Assembly (NCBI RefSeq): GCF_964028355.1
Contig: NZ_OZ034761.1
Span: 186,001-250,000, forward strand
Source: Wolbachia endosymbiont (group B) of Gerris lacustris
GTDB taxonomy: Bacteria > Pseudomonadota > Alphaproteobacteria > Rickettsiales > Anaplasmataceae
DNA: 64,000 nucleotides
Direction of reading: 5' to 3'
The notes under the pieces were generated by a model. That model saw only the letters and a list, made by a program, of their open reading frames with translations. It had not been told where the DNA came from and ran no database searches. Made by a program: the position numbers and the translations under genes. Positions 1-8,806 of the stretch are shown here, one piece after another; the first letter of the stretch is position 1; every line of letters starts with the position of its first letter.

Positions 1-900
1 GGATACAGAGATATAGCTTCACATGTTGAGGAAATATATGACCACAAAATATCAGCAGCAGAGATATCTAGTATTACCGATAAACTGCTACCAGTAATCA
101 ATGAATGGCGCAGCCGCCCACTGCAATCAGTGTATCCAATAGTATTTATGGATGGCATGTTTTTTAAGGTCAAGGAGGACGGACATTGCATAAGTAAATG
201 TATGTATAATATATTGGGCATAAATCAAAATGGCAGAAAAGAAGTATTAGGTTTTTATTTGGCTGAAAGTGAAGGAGCTAACTTCTGGTTGGGAGTACTA
301 AATGACCTCAAAGAAAGAGGAGTAGAAGATATTCTAATTGCCTGTATTGATGGGCTAAAAAGCTTTCCTACCGCTATAAATAGTGTATTTCCTAAAGCAG
401 AAGTACAGCTATGCATAGTGCATCAGATAAGGAATTCACTGAAGTATGTATCTAGCAAAGATGTAAAAGTTTTCATAAATGATTTGAAAAAAATATATCG
501 TGCTTCAAGTAAAGAGATTGCTGAGAATTATTTGCTTGAGCTGGAAGAAAAATGGAGTGAAAAATATCCCTTGGTTACAAAATCATGGCAAAACAATTGG
601 GAAAATTTGTCTGGTTATTTTAAGTATTCTGGACCAGTTAGGAAGCTGATTTACACCACCAATCCAATTGAGGGATTGCATAGACAAATTAGGAAATTTA
701 CTAAAACTAAGGGCTCATTTACTAATACAAATGCCTTGTACAAAAGGTATATTGTGCTATAAAAAAGGTAGAGCAAAAGTGGACTACAGCTTTGCCTAAT
801 TGGGCATTAACTATGTCTCAGCTTGACATTTTCTTTCCCAACAGACTGAAAATTGAGTTGAACTAAAAATGCGGCTTGACACAGTTTATTTAACACTCCC
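1..900 (+). mobile_element. IS256-family element, 3' part only in window, transposase frameshifted
   Basis: The reading frame is open from the first base and matches the internal and C-terminal part of the intact mutator-type transposase at 61873-63105 almost residue for residue. Near base 739 a single C present in the intact copy (TACAAACAGG) is missing (TACAAAAGG). The frame therefore ends early at 762 while the old C-terminus continues in another frame to about 865. The right end of the element ends in CACTCCC at 900. Its terminal repeat is only partly like the other copy's, so the two are related but not identical isoforms. The element is inactive by this frameshift. Its right edge falls directly inside the phosphotransferase gene that follows. 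Confidence 0.9.
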
Positions 901-902
901 AT

Positions 903-1670
903 AACAGAACATTTCATCTGGGTGATCACATGCTTGTGCGTATGCCAAGCGCTGCAAAGTATGCAATGCAGGTGGAAAAGGAACAAAAGTGGTTACCCAG
1001 GTTGGCACCTTTACTGCCACTTTCAATTCCAAAGCCTTTGGCAATGGGAGAGTCGTGTGAGGGTTACCCGTGGCAATGGTCTATTTACCAATGGATTGAT
1101 GGCAACACCGCTGCATCTGTGCACATAGCAGATCTGAATGACTTTGCAATCAGCCTTGCTCAATTTCTCGCTGCTTTACAACGCATAGATACTACAGATG
1201 GACCTCTTTCCGGACCACATAATTTCTATCGTGGAGGGGTATTAACAACCTATAATACTGAGATAAAGCAAGCAATTGCCGTTCTGAAAGATAGAATAGA
1301 TGCCAATGCTGCAATTGAGCTCTGGGAAGGAGCACTGGCAAGCACTTGGCAAAGTTTGCCAGTGTGGGTCCATGGTGACGTTAGCGCTGGCAACCTATTG
1401 GTGCAAGAAGGAAAATTGAGTGCTGTAATTGATTTTGGAGGATTGGGGATCGGCGATCCCGCTTGCGATCTAATGATTGCTTGGACGCTGCTTAGAGGAG
1501 AAAGCCGAAAAATCTTCCGTGCAATGCTTCCGTTGGATGCTAACACTTGGGCTCGTGGCCGCGCCTGGGCTTTATGGAAGGCTCTTGCTGATATCACCAC
1601 AAATACGAACGCTGTTGAAGCTTTGCACACTATTAATGAAGTGCTTACAGATTATAGACGCAATTCATAA
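903..1670 (+). pseudogene. aminoglycoside phosphotransferase (APH) family protein, 5' end removed by IS256
   Basis: The frame codes for the catalytic part of a kinase-like phosphotransferase. The catalytic loop HGDVSAGN lies at residues 148-155 counted from the ATG at 930, and the metal-binding IDFGG at 167-171. The family usually has nearly 300 residues. Here about 50 N-terminal residues with the nucleotide loop are missing. Coding sequence continues upstream of 930 in the same frame (NRTFHLGDH) right up to the IS256 edge at 900, so the element cut the gene. GC is visibly higher than in neighbouring genes, which suggests acquisition by transfer. The substrate is unknown; such proteins often act on small alcohols or homoserine-like compounds and need not confer resistance. 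Probably non-functional in this strain. Confidence 0.85.
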
Positions 1671-2177
1671 AGTATATTTGTATGAACATTGTGATTTGTT
1701 CTAAAAGAGGGTGTTATGCGAGTAGCTCCTTCGGTGTCAGGCACTGGGACCAGAAAACTTAGGTGTCTATATAAAGGGTGTCATCCCAGTGTCTAAATTC
1801 CAGCATCAAGTGCTGGCTTGAAGCTTTAGCTATAAATATTAATAAATTTACTAAGTAAAAAAAAGGCAAAAGAATCCCTATATAGCGAGTTTTAATAATG
1901 TAAATTGATAATGTGCTAACAAGCATGTTTTGGCTGAAGTAGAAAAAATTTAAAAAACATGCAGCCGCTATAATTTTTATGTAATCTGCCAATAAGTATC
2001 TGAGTTTTTTTACTGAATTTTGTTATTAAACCCGCGGAGATTAAAAACAAGAATAAATACTTTTATTAGTATAATAAGAAAAGTGGGAAGGTTTGTCAAG
2101 CTGCTTCTATATACCTGAGCATTGATCATACGGGTTCCATCTGTTATATATAATCTTTTTGAATACGAAGAAAACTG
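1671..2177. other. intergenic region with palindromic repeat and ~250-bp module
   Basis: No credible gene is visible. The left part (about 1733-1816) holds degenerate copies of the genus-typical palindrome with TGTCATCCCAGTG-like arms. The right part (1831-2100) is copy A of the longer intergenic module described separately. Short ORFs here lack ribosome-binding sites and overlap the repeats. Confidence 0.7.
1831..2100 (+). repeat. ~250-bp intergenic module, copy A
   Basis: This block shares long stretches with 13701-13950, 25741-26034 and 57881-58166. Common landmarks in order are AATTTACTAAG, an A-run followed by GGCAAAAG, GCGAGTTTT, GTGCTAAC, a stem-loop GGCTG...ACATGCAGCC enclosing an A-rich loop, TTTTTATGTAAT, a GCGGAGATTAAAAACAA box and a closing GTTTGTCAAG. 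It lies between genes and has no coding capacity. The paired GGCTG and CAGCC arms are kept among copies while neighbouring bases vary. That suggests a structured RNA or a non-autonomous mobile element. Confidence 0.75.
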
Positions 2178-3563
2178 ATGAGTGAGTATGATATTACGGT
2201 TATAGGTAGCGGTCCTGGTGGTTATATAGCAGCAATTAGAGCGGTGCAACTTGGATTTAAAACTGCAATTGTTGAAAAGGAAGAAAATTTTGGTGGTATA
2301 TGCTTAAATTGGGGGTGTATACCAACAAAATCGCTACTTAGAGCATCTGAAATTTATAGGTTAATAACAAGATCAGAAGAATTTGGCATAAAAGTAAAGG
2401 ATGCAAGCTTTGATATACAATCAATAGTGAAATACTCAAGAAACGTTGTTGATAAATTGTCAAGCGGTGTTGCATATTTGATGAAAAAAAATAACATCAA
2501 AGTTCATCAAGGCTTTGGTAAACTTGCAGGTAATCGTACTGTAAAAATTCTTAATGACAAAAAGGAGGAGGAAATTTCTTCCAGTCATATCGTTTTAGCA
2601 ACAGGTGTTAGAGCGCGAAATCTACCTGGAATAGAAGCAGATGGAGATTTAATATGGAATGCGCAGCACGCTATGACTCCAAAGAAGTTACCAAAATCGC
2701 TACTAATCATAGGTTCTGGTGCGATAGGAATAGAATTTGCAAGTTTTTATAGTACTTTGGGAGTTGATGTAACAATTATAGAAGTAAAAGACACTATTTT
2801 GCCGCTGGAAGATGAAGATATTTCAAACCTGGCACAAGAGATATTTACAAAACAAGGAATAAAAATATATACAAATAGTAGCGTAAAAACTTTCACTAAA
2901 AATAAAGACTTTGTTCAAGTGCAGCTAAGTAGTGGTGAGAATAAAGAATTCGATAGAGTAATTGTTGCAGTTGGCGTTCAAGCAAACACTGAAAATATAG
3001 GTTTAGAAAATACAAAAATTAAGTTGAGTCCTTCTGGTTTCATTGAAACGAATGAATGGTATGAAACAAGTGAAACAAGTGTATATGCAATAGGTGATGT
3101 AGCTGGTCCCCCATGTTTAGCGCATAAAGCAAGTCATGAAGCTGTGATCTGTGTTGAGAAGATTGCTGGTAAAAATGCTCATAAGTTAAAAAAAGAGTGC
3201 ATACCAAATTGCACTTACTCTCATCCGCAAATAGCAAGCGTTGGCCTTACTGAGGAACAGGCAATAAAAAGTAGATATGATATAAAAGTAGGAAAATTTC
3301 ACTCCAACTTTAATGGTAAATCTATTGCACTAAGTGAAACTGAAGGTTTAGTGAAAACAATTATAGACAAAAAAACAGGCGAACTTCTTGGAGCTCATAT
3401 GATAGGTGCAGAAGTAACAGAGTTAATTAGCAATTTCGCTCTTGCAAAGCAACTAGAGGGAACAGACTGCGACATAAAATCTACGATTTTTCCTCATCCA
3501 ACTATTTCGGAAATTATACACGAATCAGTACTTGCCGCAGATGATGAATCTTTAAATAGTTAA
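2178..3563 (+). CDS. lpdA: dihydrolipoamide dehydrogenase (E3)
   Basis: This FAD enzyme reoxidises the lipoyl groups of 2-oxoacid dehydrogenase complexes (pyruvate, 2-oxoglutarate) with NAD+. The 461-residue length is normal. The FAD loop GSGPGG is at residues 10-15. The redox disulfide is C42/C47 in GGICLNWGCIPTK. An NAD-binding loop GSGAIGIEF lies near residue 177. The C-terminal His-Glu pair sits in FPHPTISEIIHE. The start ATG begins the canonical SEYDITVIGSG. It stands alone, convergent with the small gene that ends two bases further on. Wolbachia genomes usually carry two E3 paralogues; which complex this one serves cannot be told from position. Confidence 0.96.
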   Translation: MSEYDITVIGSGPGGYIAAIRAVQLGFKTAIVEKEENFGGICLNWGCIPTKSLLRASEIYRLITRSEEFGIKVKDASFDIQSIVKYSRNVVDKLSSGVAYLMKKNNIKVHQGFGKLAGNRTVKILNDKKEEEISSSHIVLATGVRARNLPGIEADGDLIWNAQHAMTPKKLPKSLLIIGSGAIGIEFASFYSTLGVDVTIIEVKDTILPLEDEDISNLAQEIFTKQGIKIYTNSSVKTFTKNKDFVQVQLSSGENKEFDRVIVAVGVQANTENIGLENTKIKLSPSGFIETNEWYETSETSVYAIGDVAGPPCLAHKASHEAVICVEKIAGKNAHKLKKECIPNCTYSHPQIASVGLTEEQAIKSRYDIKVGKFHSNFNGKSIALSETEGLVKTIIDKKTGELLGAHMIGAEVTELISNFALAKQLEGTDCDIKSTIFPHPTISEIIHESVLAADDESLNS

Positions 3564-3564
3564 G

Positions 3565-3915
3565 CTAACGATTCATTGTTTTAGAGCTACAATTATCCTG
3601 ATTAGGCGATTCAACTCTAATAGATTGATTACCAATATCAGATTTTTCTAACTTTTCTTTTAACCCTTTAGCAGCTTCTTTCACTTCAAGCTTTTTTTCC
3701 TGATTAAGATCCTCTGGGCTTTTTCTTTTACTATCTAAATCTTGTTGTCTATCAATATTTTTATTGATTTGTTCTTGCTGAGGTAGATCAACAACTGAGT
3801 TAAAAAGAGCTTTTATTATGTTTTTTAAAAAACCTCCTTTTCTGTTTTGCTCTTGAGGCTTATTTTTCACGTTTTTACTGTTGCTGCTTTCAGGCATTTT
3901 TAACTCAACTATCAT
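3565..3915 (-). CDS. hypothetical charged protein, 116 aa
   Basis: Unrecognised. The product is hydrophilic and rich in Lys, Glu, Gln and Asn, with no membrane segment. A central basic stretch (GGFLKNIIKALFNSVVDLP) could be a short amphipathic helix. The C-terminal half looks helical and possibly coiled. Another start at 3897 (MPESS) is equally plausible. Its stop lies two bases from the lpdA stop, so the two are convergent. Upstream is divergent murG with a 37-base gap that could hold a shared promoter. Coding status rests on the clean open frame and position only. Confidence 0.55.
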   Translation of the reverse strand: MIVELKMPESSNSKNVKNKPQEQNRKGGFLKNIIKALFNSVVDLPQQEQINKNIDRQQDLDSKRKSPEDLNQEKKLEVKEAAKGLKEKLEKSDIGNQSIRVESPNQDNCSSKTMNR

Positions 3916-3988
3916 AAAGCTTAATAAAATTATACGTGCAGATTACTAAAAAATGATTAACAATTCAGTATTAATTTGCTACTTACAG

Positions 3989-5011
3989 ATGGATATTATT
4001 CTAGCAACAGGTGGTACAGGTGGACATGTTTTTCCAGCTATAACCTTAGCAAAAGCACTAAAGGTACAAGGGCACAATTGTATATTATTCACTGATCAAA
4101 AAACCATCAATATAGAAAGTTATATTTTACCATTATGCAAGCCAAGTGGCAACAAATTGAAGTTTCTCTTTTTGTTAATGTATAGTTCTGCACTGGCAAT
4201 ATATAAAATCAGAAAATTGAAACCAAAACTAGTCATTGGCTTTGGTAGCTACGCTTCTTTTCCAACTCTTCTTGCAGCAAAGGTTCTTTCTATACCTATC
4301 ATTTTACATGAACAAAATACATTTTTAGGGAGAGTAAATAGATTCTTTTTCAAGAGTGCAAAATTAATTGCAACTAGCTTTCCAGAGGCTAAGTACGCAG
4401 AAGGCAATAAATGCGTTTTTACAGGAAATTTTGTCGATATAGAAGCACAAGGCTATTCTAGAGCTGAAACAGTTTTAAACGTGTTAATAATAGCAGGCAG
4501 TCAGGGTGCAAATTTTTTTGATGATGTAGTGAGCAGCGTAATTTGTAATTTACCAATTAAAATAAAAGAGAAAATTAAAGTGACACAGCAATGTACGAAG
4601 AAAAATATAAATAAGGTCAAGAGTCTATACAAAAGCGAAGAGATTGATTGTGAGTTAAGTGAATTTTTCGATGATATGGAGAGTAGACTGGCCAATGCTC
4701 ATTTGGTAATTAGCAGAGCGGGAGCAACTTCAATAGCAGAGATTACTCTTGCTGAGCGCCCTGCTATATATATTCCTTACCCTTACTCAAAAGATAATCA
4801 TCAATTTTATAACGCAAAATATATTGAAGATTCGGGAGCAGCTGTAATGGTCGAGCAAAATAGTAACGCGAAAAAGAATCTAGGAGAGTTGCTAGTTGAT
4901 TTATTGCAAAATTGTCAAAAATTGTGTGATATGGCTAATAATACTGAGAAAACAAGAATAAGGAATGGAGTTACTGAATTTATTAAGGCAATAGCTCAAG
5001 AACTTAGTTGA
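3989..5011 (+). CDS. murG: UDP-N-acetylglucosamine--lipid I GlcNAc transferase
   Basis: MurG adds GlcNAc to lipid I to make lipid II on the inner face of the cytoplasmic membrane. Wolbachia makes lipid II though it has no conventional thick wall. The glycine-rich GGTGGH motif is at residues 8-13 when the start is taken at 3989. The second-domain motifs GSQGANFF and SRAGATSIAE follow. An upstream in-frame ATG at 3953 would add 12 residues that are atypical for the family, so 3989 is preferred. The 3' end overlaps the convergent gshB gene by 16 bases. At 340 residues it is slightly shorter than the E. coli protein but complete. Confidence 0.93.
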   Translation: MDIILATGGTGGHVFPAITLAKALKVQGHNCILFTDQKTINIESYILPLCKPSGNKLKFLFLLMYSSALAIYKIRKLKPKLVIGFGSYASFPTLLAAKVLSIPIILHEQNTFLGRVNRFFFKSAKLIATSFPEAKYAEGNKCVFTGNFVDIEAQGYSRAETVLNVLIIAGSQGANFFDDVVSSVICNLPIKIKEKIKVTQQCTKKNINKVKSLYKSEEIDCELSEFFDDMESRLANAHLVISRAGATSIAEITLAERPAIYIPYPYSKDNHQFYNAKYIEDSGAAVMVEQNSNAKKNLGELLVDLLQNCQKLCDMANNTEKTRIRNGVTEFIKAIAQELS

Positions 5012-5922
5012 CGAGTTGCTTTTTCTTCGAATGCATCCCATAGTTTTTTTTCTAGTGATATATTGTATAATTCATTGATGTAAACTACCCCCGTGGGTGA
5101 AGTTGTGTTAATTTCGAGAAGGAAGTCATCTATAATATCAATACCAACAAATATTAGTCCTCTTTTCTTTAGCTCAGGACCAATTGTATTACATATCTTG
5201 TTATCTATATCATTCATTTCAGCGGGTTCAAAACTTGCTCCTAGTCGCATATTTGTCCTGATCTCTCCATTTACTTGTGGAACTCGCTTCATTGATCCTA
5301 TTGGTTTACCATCTAGCAATAATATCCTTTTGTCTTTGTCTATGTTTTTGCAAAATGCTTGTGCAATCACAGGACATTCATATTTTGCAATCATGAGATC
5401 GACTACCACTTGAATGCTATTTTGGTCTTGTATTCTTATTACGTCATTTCCTCCATAGCTATATAGTGGTTTCAATATGATATCTTGATAGTCGTGATAA
5501 AAATTTCTAATCATCGATATATTTTCAGTGATCAAAGTTGGAGGAATTAGCTCTGGAAATAGTGAAGTAATTAATTTTTCAGGACAGTTTCTTATTTCTG
5601 TTGGATTATTTATTACTAACGCAGTAGTCTTTTCTAAGATATAGGTTGTTGTAATGTACCGCATATCAAATGGTGGATTCTGTCTGATAAATATGATATC
5701 CATTTCATTTAGGTTGATTACTACATCCTCTTTTGAAATGAAGCTACAATCATCAACACTGACTTTCTGAGCAAGGGCAATTGGCTGATTTAACTTGAGT
5801 GCTAAATTATTAGGTACATAAACAAAAATTTCGCACCTTCTTCTTTGCGCTTCTTTTATTAATGAAAATGTAGTATCAGCTTCAAAATTTATACTTTCAT
5901 CCATCTGAAAAGCTACTTTCAT
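4996..5922 (-). CDS. gshB: glutathione synthetase
   Basis: This ATP-grasp enzyme joins gamma-glutamylcysteine and glycine to form glutathione. The N-terminus MKVAFQMDESINFEADTTF matches the family. The ATP-grasp loop LKPLYSYGGNDV lies around residue 150. The C-terminal metal and glycine site is EINTTSPTGV. Length (308) is close to the typical 315. The gene is convergent with murG, overlapping its tail by 16 bases, and divergent from bcp with a short gap. The nearby peroxiredoxin, redoxin and GST genes fit a cell that uses glutathione. Confidence 0.94.
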   Translation of the reverse strand: MKVAFQMDESINFEADTTFSLIKEAQRRRCEIFVYVPNNLALKLNQPIALAQKVSVDDCSFISKEDVVINLNEMDIIFIRQNPPFDMRYITTTYILEKTTALVINNPTEIRNCPEKLITSLFPELIPPTLITENISMIRNFYHDYQDIILKPLYSYGGNDVIRIQDQNSIQVVVDLMIAKYECPVIAQAFCKNIDKDKRILLLDGKPIGSMKRVPQVNGEIRTNMRLGASFEPAEMNDIDNKICNTIGPELKKRGLIFVGIDIIDDFLLEINTTSPTGVVYINELYNISLEKKLWDAFEEKATRQLSS

Positions 5923-5985
5923 TTATCCTCCCTTCCTATTACAATATACTATAGTACCATAAAAGTGTTAATAATGGAGCAAAGT

Positions 5986-6453
5986 ATGGAATTAACAGTA
6001 GGAAATAATGCACCTGATTTTAGCTTGCCAACAGATTCTGGTGAGATTTTATCACTCAGTGAATTTTTTGATAAAAAAAATGTAGTCCTTTATTTTTATC
6101 CTAAAGACGATACTCCGAGTTGTACAATGGAGGCAAAAGGCTTTAGAGACAAAATAGAAGATTTCTCTTCTCTTGACACAGTGATAATTGGTGCATCAAA
6201 AGATAGCGTTAAGTGCCACGCTAACTTCAAAGCAAAATATTCTCTGCCGTTCTTTTTAGTTTCTGATGAAAACGCTGAAATGTTAGAAAAATATGGTGTT
6301 TGGGTAGAGAAAAGTATGTTTGGCAAAAAGTATATGGGAATAGAACGCACTACTTTTTTAATAGATAAAAAAGGTAAAGTAGTACAAATTTGGAAAAATG
6401 TAAAAGTTAATGGACATGTTGATGAGGTTCTAGAAGAAGTAAGAAGAATATAA
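5986..6453 (+). CDS. bcp: thiol peroxidase, peroxiredoxin Q/BCP family
   Basis: It reduces hydrogen and organic peroxides through a peroxidatic cysteine. That residue is C46 in TPSCTMEA. The second cysteine found five residues later in E. coli Bcp is absent, so this looks like a 1-Cys form. Three in-frame starts exist (GTG 5965, ATG 5974, ATG 5986). I chose 5986 because GGAG sits six bases before it and the product then begins like other BCPs (MELTVGNNAPDF). recF starts nine bases after the stop, suggesting co-transcription. Upstream lies divergent gshB. Confidence 0.93.
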   Translation: MELTVGNNAPDFSLPTDSGEILSLSEFFDKKNVVLYFYPKDDTPSCTMEAKGFRDKIEDFSSLDTVIIGASKDSVKCHANFKAKYSLPFFLVSDENAEMLEKYGVWVEKSMFGKKYMGIERTTFLIDKKGKVVQIWKNVKVNGHVDEVLEEVRRI

Positions 6454-6461
6454 ATTAAAGA

Positions 6462-7541
6462 ATGACTACCCATTGCTATATAAAAAAACTGAAATTATAT
6501 AACTTTCGTAGTCATTCAGACTTTGAGCTGAATTTAGATGATAGATCAGTTGTAATAACTGGCAAAAATGGTATTGGTAAAACTAATGTACTTGAAGCAA
6601 TCTCATTGCTTGCTAAAAGTAACGGAATGAAAAAAGCAAAAGCAAATGAGATGCAAAATAGATTCAGTAATGAAGATTGGGCAGTGCACTATGACTTTTT
6701 TAATGGAGTAGAGCTTAACTCAATTGGTATAGGAAAGAATCTTAATAAGAAACTAATACAAATTGATAAGAAAATACAATCAAGTTATTCATCTCTGTAT
6801 AGAATATCCAATGTAATATGGTTAATTCCACAAATGGACTATATTCTTCTTAGTTCTCCAAGTGACAGGTTAAAATTTTTAGACCGTATAGTTTCACTAT
6901 TTGAAGAAAATTATACCTTTTGCTACATGAAATATAGAAAAGCTAAACGTGAACGAAGTGAACTATTGAAAGAGAATATCTTGAATGAAAATTGGCTTTC
7001 TAGCCTTGAAAACGTAATGGCTACCAATGCAGTTGATATTTTACGTATGCGATTGTCTGTTTTAAAAATATTACAAGACACAATCAATAATCATTCCTGT
7101 GAGTTTTTTCCAAAAGCAAGTTTGAAGTTTAGCAGCCAGCTAACTTTGAACGATACTGCAGAATATTTTCAGAATCGTCTAAAGGAAAACAGAAAAAAAG
7201 ACTCATTAACTGGTAGAGTAACCTTTTCTGTACATAATGATAATTTTCGGGTTTTTTGCCAAAAAGGGGACATGCCAATAAATCTGTGTTCTACTGGAGA
7301 GCAAAAGCTATTACTGCTTTCTATCATCTTATCTAGTGTAAAAGCAAGGTGTATTCATTACAATAAGGCACCACTTCTTCTGCTGGACGATATAATGTCG
7401 CATTTGGATAAACATTACAGAAAGGTGTTAATAGAGGAAGTGTTAAGCATTCAATGTCAAACTTGGATAACTGATGTAAATCAAGATAATTTCAATAACT
7501 ATCTTTGCTCTTTCAAGTTTTTTGAATTATTAAGTAAATAA
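6462..7541 (+). CDS. recF: DNA replication/repair protein RecF
   Basis: RecF is an SMC-like ATPase that loads RecA at single-strand gaps together with RecO and RecR. The Walker A loop GKNGIGKT is at residues 34-41. The ABC-type signature STGEQKLLLLSI and Walker B LLLLDDIMSHLD lie in the C-terminal third. The 359-residue length is normal. The start lies nine bases after bcp, an unusual partner, since recF often follows dnaN elsewhere. The 3' end is convergent with lysC, with 15 bases between stops. Confidence 0.94.
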   Translation: MTTHCYIKKLKLYNFRSHSDFELNLDDRSVVITGKNGIGKTNVLEAISLLAKSNGMKKAKANEMQNRFSNEDWAVHYDFFNGVELNSIGIGKNLNKKLIQIDKKIQSSYSSLYRISNVIWLIPQMDYILLSSPSDRLKFLDRIVSLFEENYTFCYMKYRKAKRERSELLKENILNENWLSSLENVMATNAVDILRMRLSVLKILQDTINNHSCEFFPKASLKFSSQLTLNDTAEYFQNRLKENRKKDSLTGRVTFSVHNDNFRVFCQKGDMPINLCSTGEQKLLLLSIILSSVKARCIHYNKAPLLLLDDIMSHLDKHYRKVLIEEVLSIQCQTWITDVNQDNFNNYLCSFKFFELLSK

Positions 7542-7556
7542 ATTTCAAGCGTGCTG

Positions 7557-8717
7557 TCATACATCAAGCTCATATTCGGTATGTAAATCTCTAATTAAAG
7601 CCTCAGCGTGTTTTTTTTGAACAACTATACTGATCTTGATTTCGGACATTGTGACAGCAAGTATTTCTATCTTTTTTTCGCTTAAAACCTTGAGTGTGCG
7701 GTACATTACTTCAGTGTTAGACATAACACCAATACCAATTATTGAAATTTTAGCTATATTATTATTTACGACATAATTTTCATTTTTGTTCAATAACTTT
7801 GTCATTAAATCAACATCAAATTTGGAAATCAAAAAGCTTGACCCATGTATCATGTCAATTTTAACGTTTGCTCCTGCTATATCTCTTAAAGTATCCAGAG
7901 TATTTGCAAAGTTAGTAAAAGTTACAAGAACTTCGTTAGTGCTATAAGTTATTCCAGTAATTAAGTATCTTTCCAATACGTCCTTTTCGTGTAGTACTGT
8001 AGTGCCTTCTACTTCTTTAAAAGTAGATAGCACTTGCACCTTAATATTATGTTTCATTGCAAGTTGTACTGAACGATTATGCAATATTTTAGCACCAGAC
8101 GATGACATTTCCAATATTTCATTGTAAGAGATAGATTTAAGCTTGCGTGCCCTTGGAACAATTTTTGGGTCTGCTGTATATATTCCGTCAATGTCAGTAA
8201 AAATTTCACAAGTTTTAATACCAAAGACTACAGCAAAGGCAATTGCTGAGATATCAGACCCTCCTCTACCAAAAGTAGTGATTCTATCACCGTGTATGCC
8301 CTGGAAACCAGCAATGATTGCAGCAGTATAACCCTCAGCAAAAGATCTTTTCACATGGTCAATTTTTATTGTTTTTATTTTAGACTCAGAATAAAAATTA
8401 TCCGTTAGAATTGGTAACTGCCAGGCGAGCCATGATTTAGCATTAACTCCAACAGACAGAAGAGTGATAGCTAATAACCCGCAAGAGGTTTGTTCTCCTG
8501 CTGAAAGCAGGACATCATACTCTGATAACTCTTGTCTACAATTTAAATTTGAAATTTGCCTGGCTTGAAAAGCCATTTGGTCAGTGAATCCTGCAGCAGC
8601 AGATACAACAGCAATTACATTATAACCTTTTTCAATATCGTTTTTTATTAGATTTGCAACTCGATTTAAGTCAGTTAGCGAAGTACCACCAAATTTTTTT
8701 ATTATTATTTTGTTCAT
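7557..8717 (-). CDS. lysC: aspartate kinase
   Basis: It phosphorylates aspartate, the first step toward diaminopimelate, which Wolbachia needs for lipid II peptides. The N-terminal kinase motif KKFGGTSL is at residues 7-14. FGRGGSDISA and TDIDGIYTADPK mark the substrate site. Two ACT regulatory domains fill the last 150 residues (starting near LITGITYSTNEV), so feedback control by an amino acid is likely. Length (386) is that of a single-chain alpha subunit. It is transcribed alone, convergent with recF. Confidence 0.94.
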   Translation of the reverse strand: MNKIIIKKFGGTSLTDLNRVANLIKNDIEKGYNVIAVVSAAAGFTDQMAFQARQISNLNCRQELSEYDVLLSAGEQTSCGLLAITLLSVGVNAKSWLAWQLPILTDNFYSESKIKTIKIDHVKRSFAEGYTAAIIAGFQGIHGDRITTFGRGGSDISAIAFAVVFGIKTCEIFTDIDGIYTADPKIVPRARKLKSISYNEILEMSSSGAKILHNRSVQLAMKHNIKVQVLSTFKEVEGTTVLHEKDVLERYLITGITYSTNEVLVTFTNFANTLDTLRDIAGANVKIDMIHGSSFLISKFDVDLMTKLLNKNENYVVNNNIAKISIIGIGVMSNTEVMYRTLKVLSEKKIEILAVTMSEIKISIVVQKKHAEALIRDLHTEYELDV

Positions 8718-8806
8718 AGTTACAATAAGGTCAATTTCACCTTTCTAGAGAGTATAGTTGCTTAATTAAATGTGTTTTTCTGGTCACTAATTAAAGTGAT
8801 AGAGGA

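Noticed and set aside
3953..3988. Upstream start for murG
   Set aside because: It would add 12 residues not seen in MurG proteins before the conserved DIILATGGTGG start.
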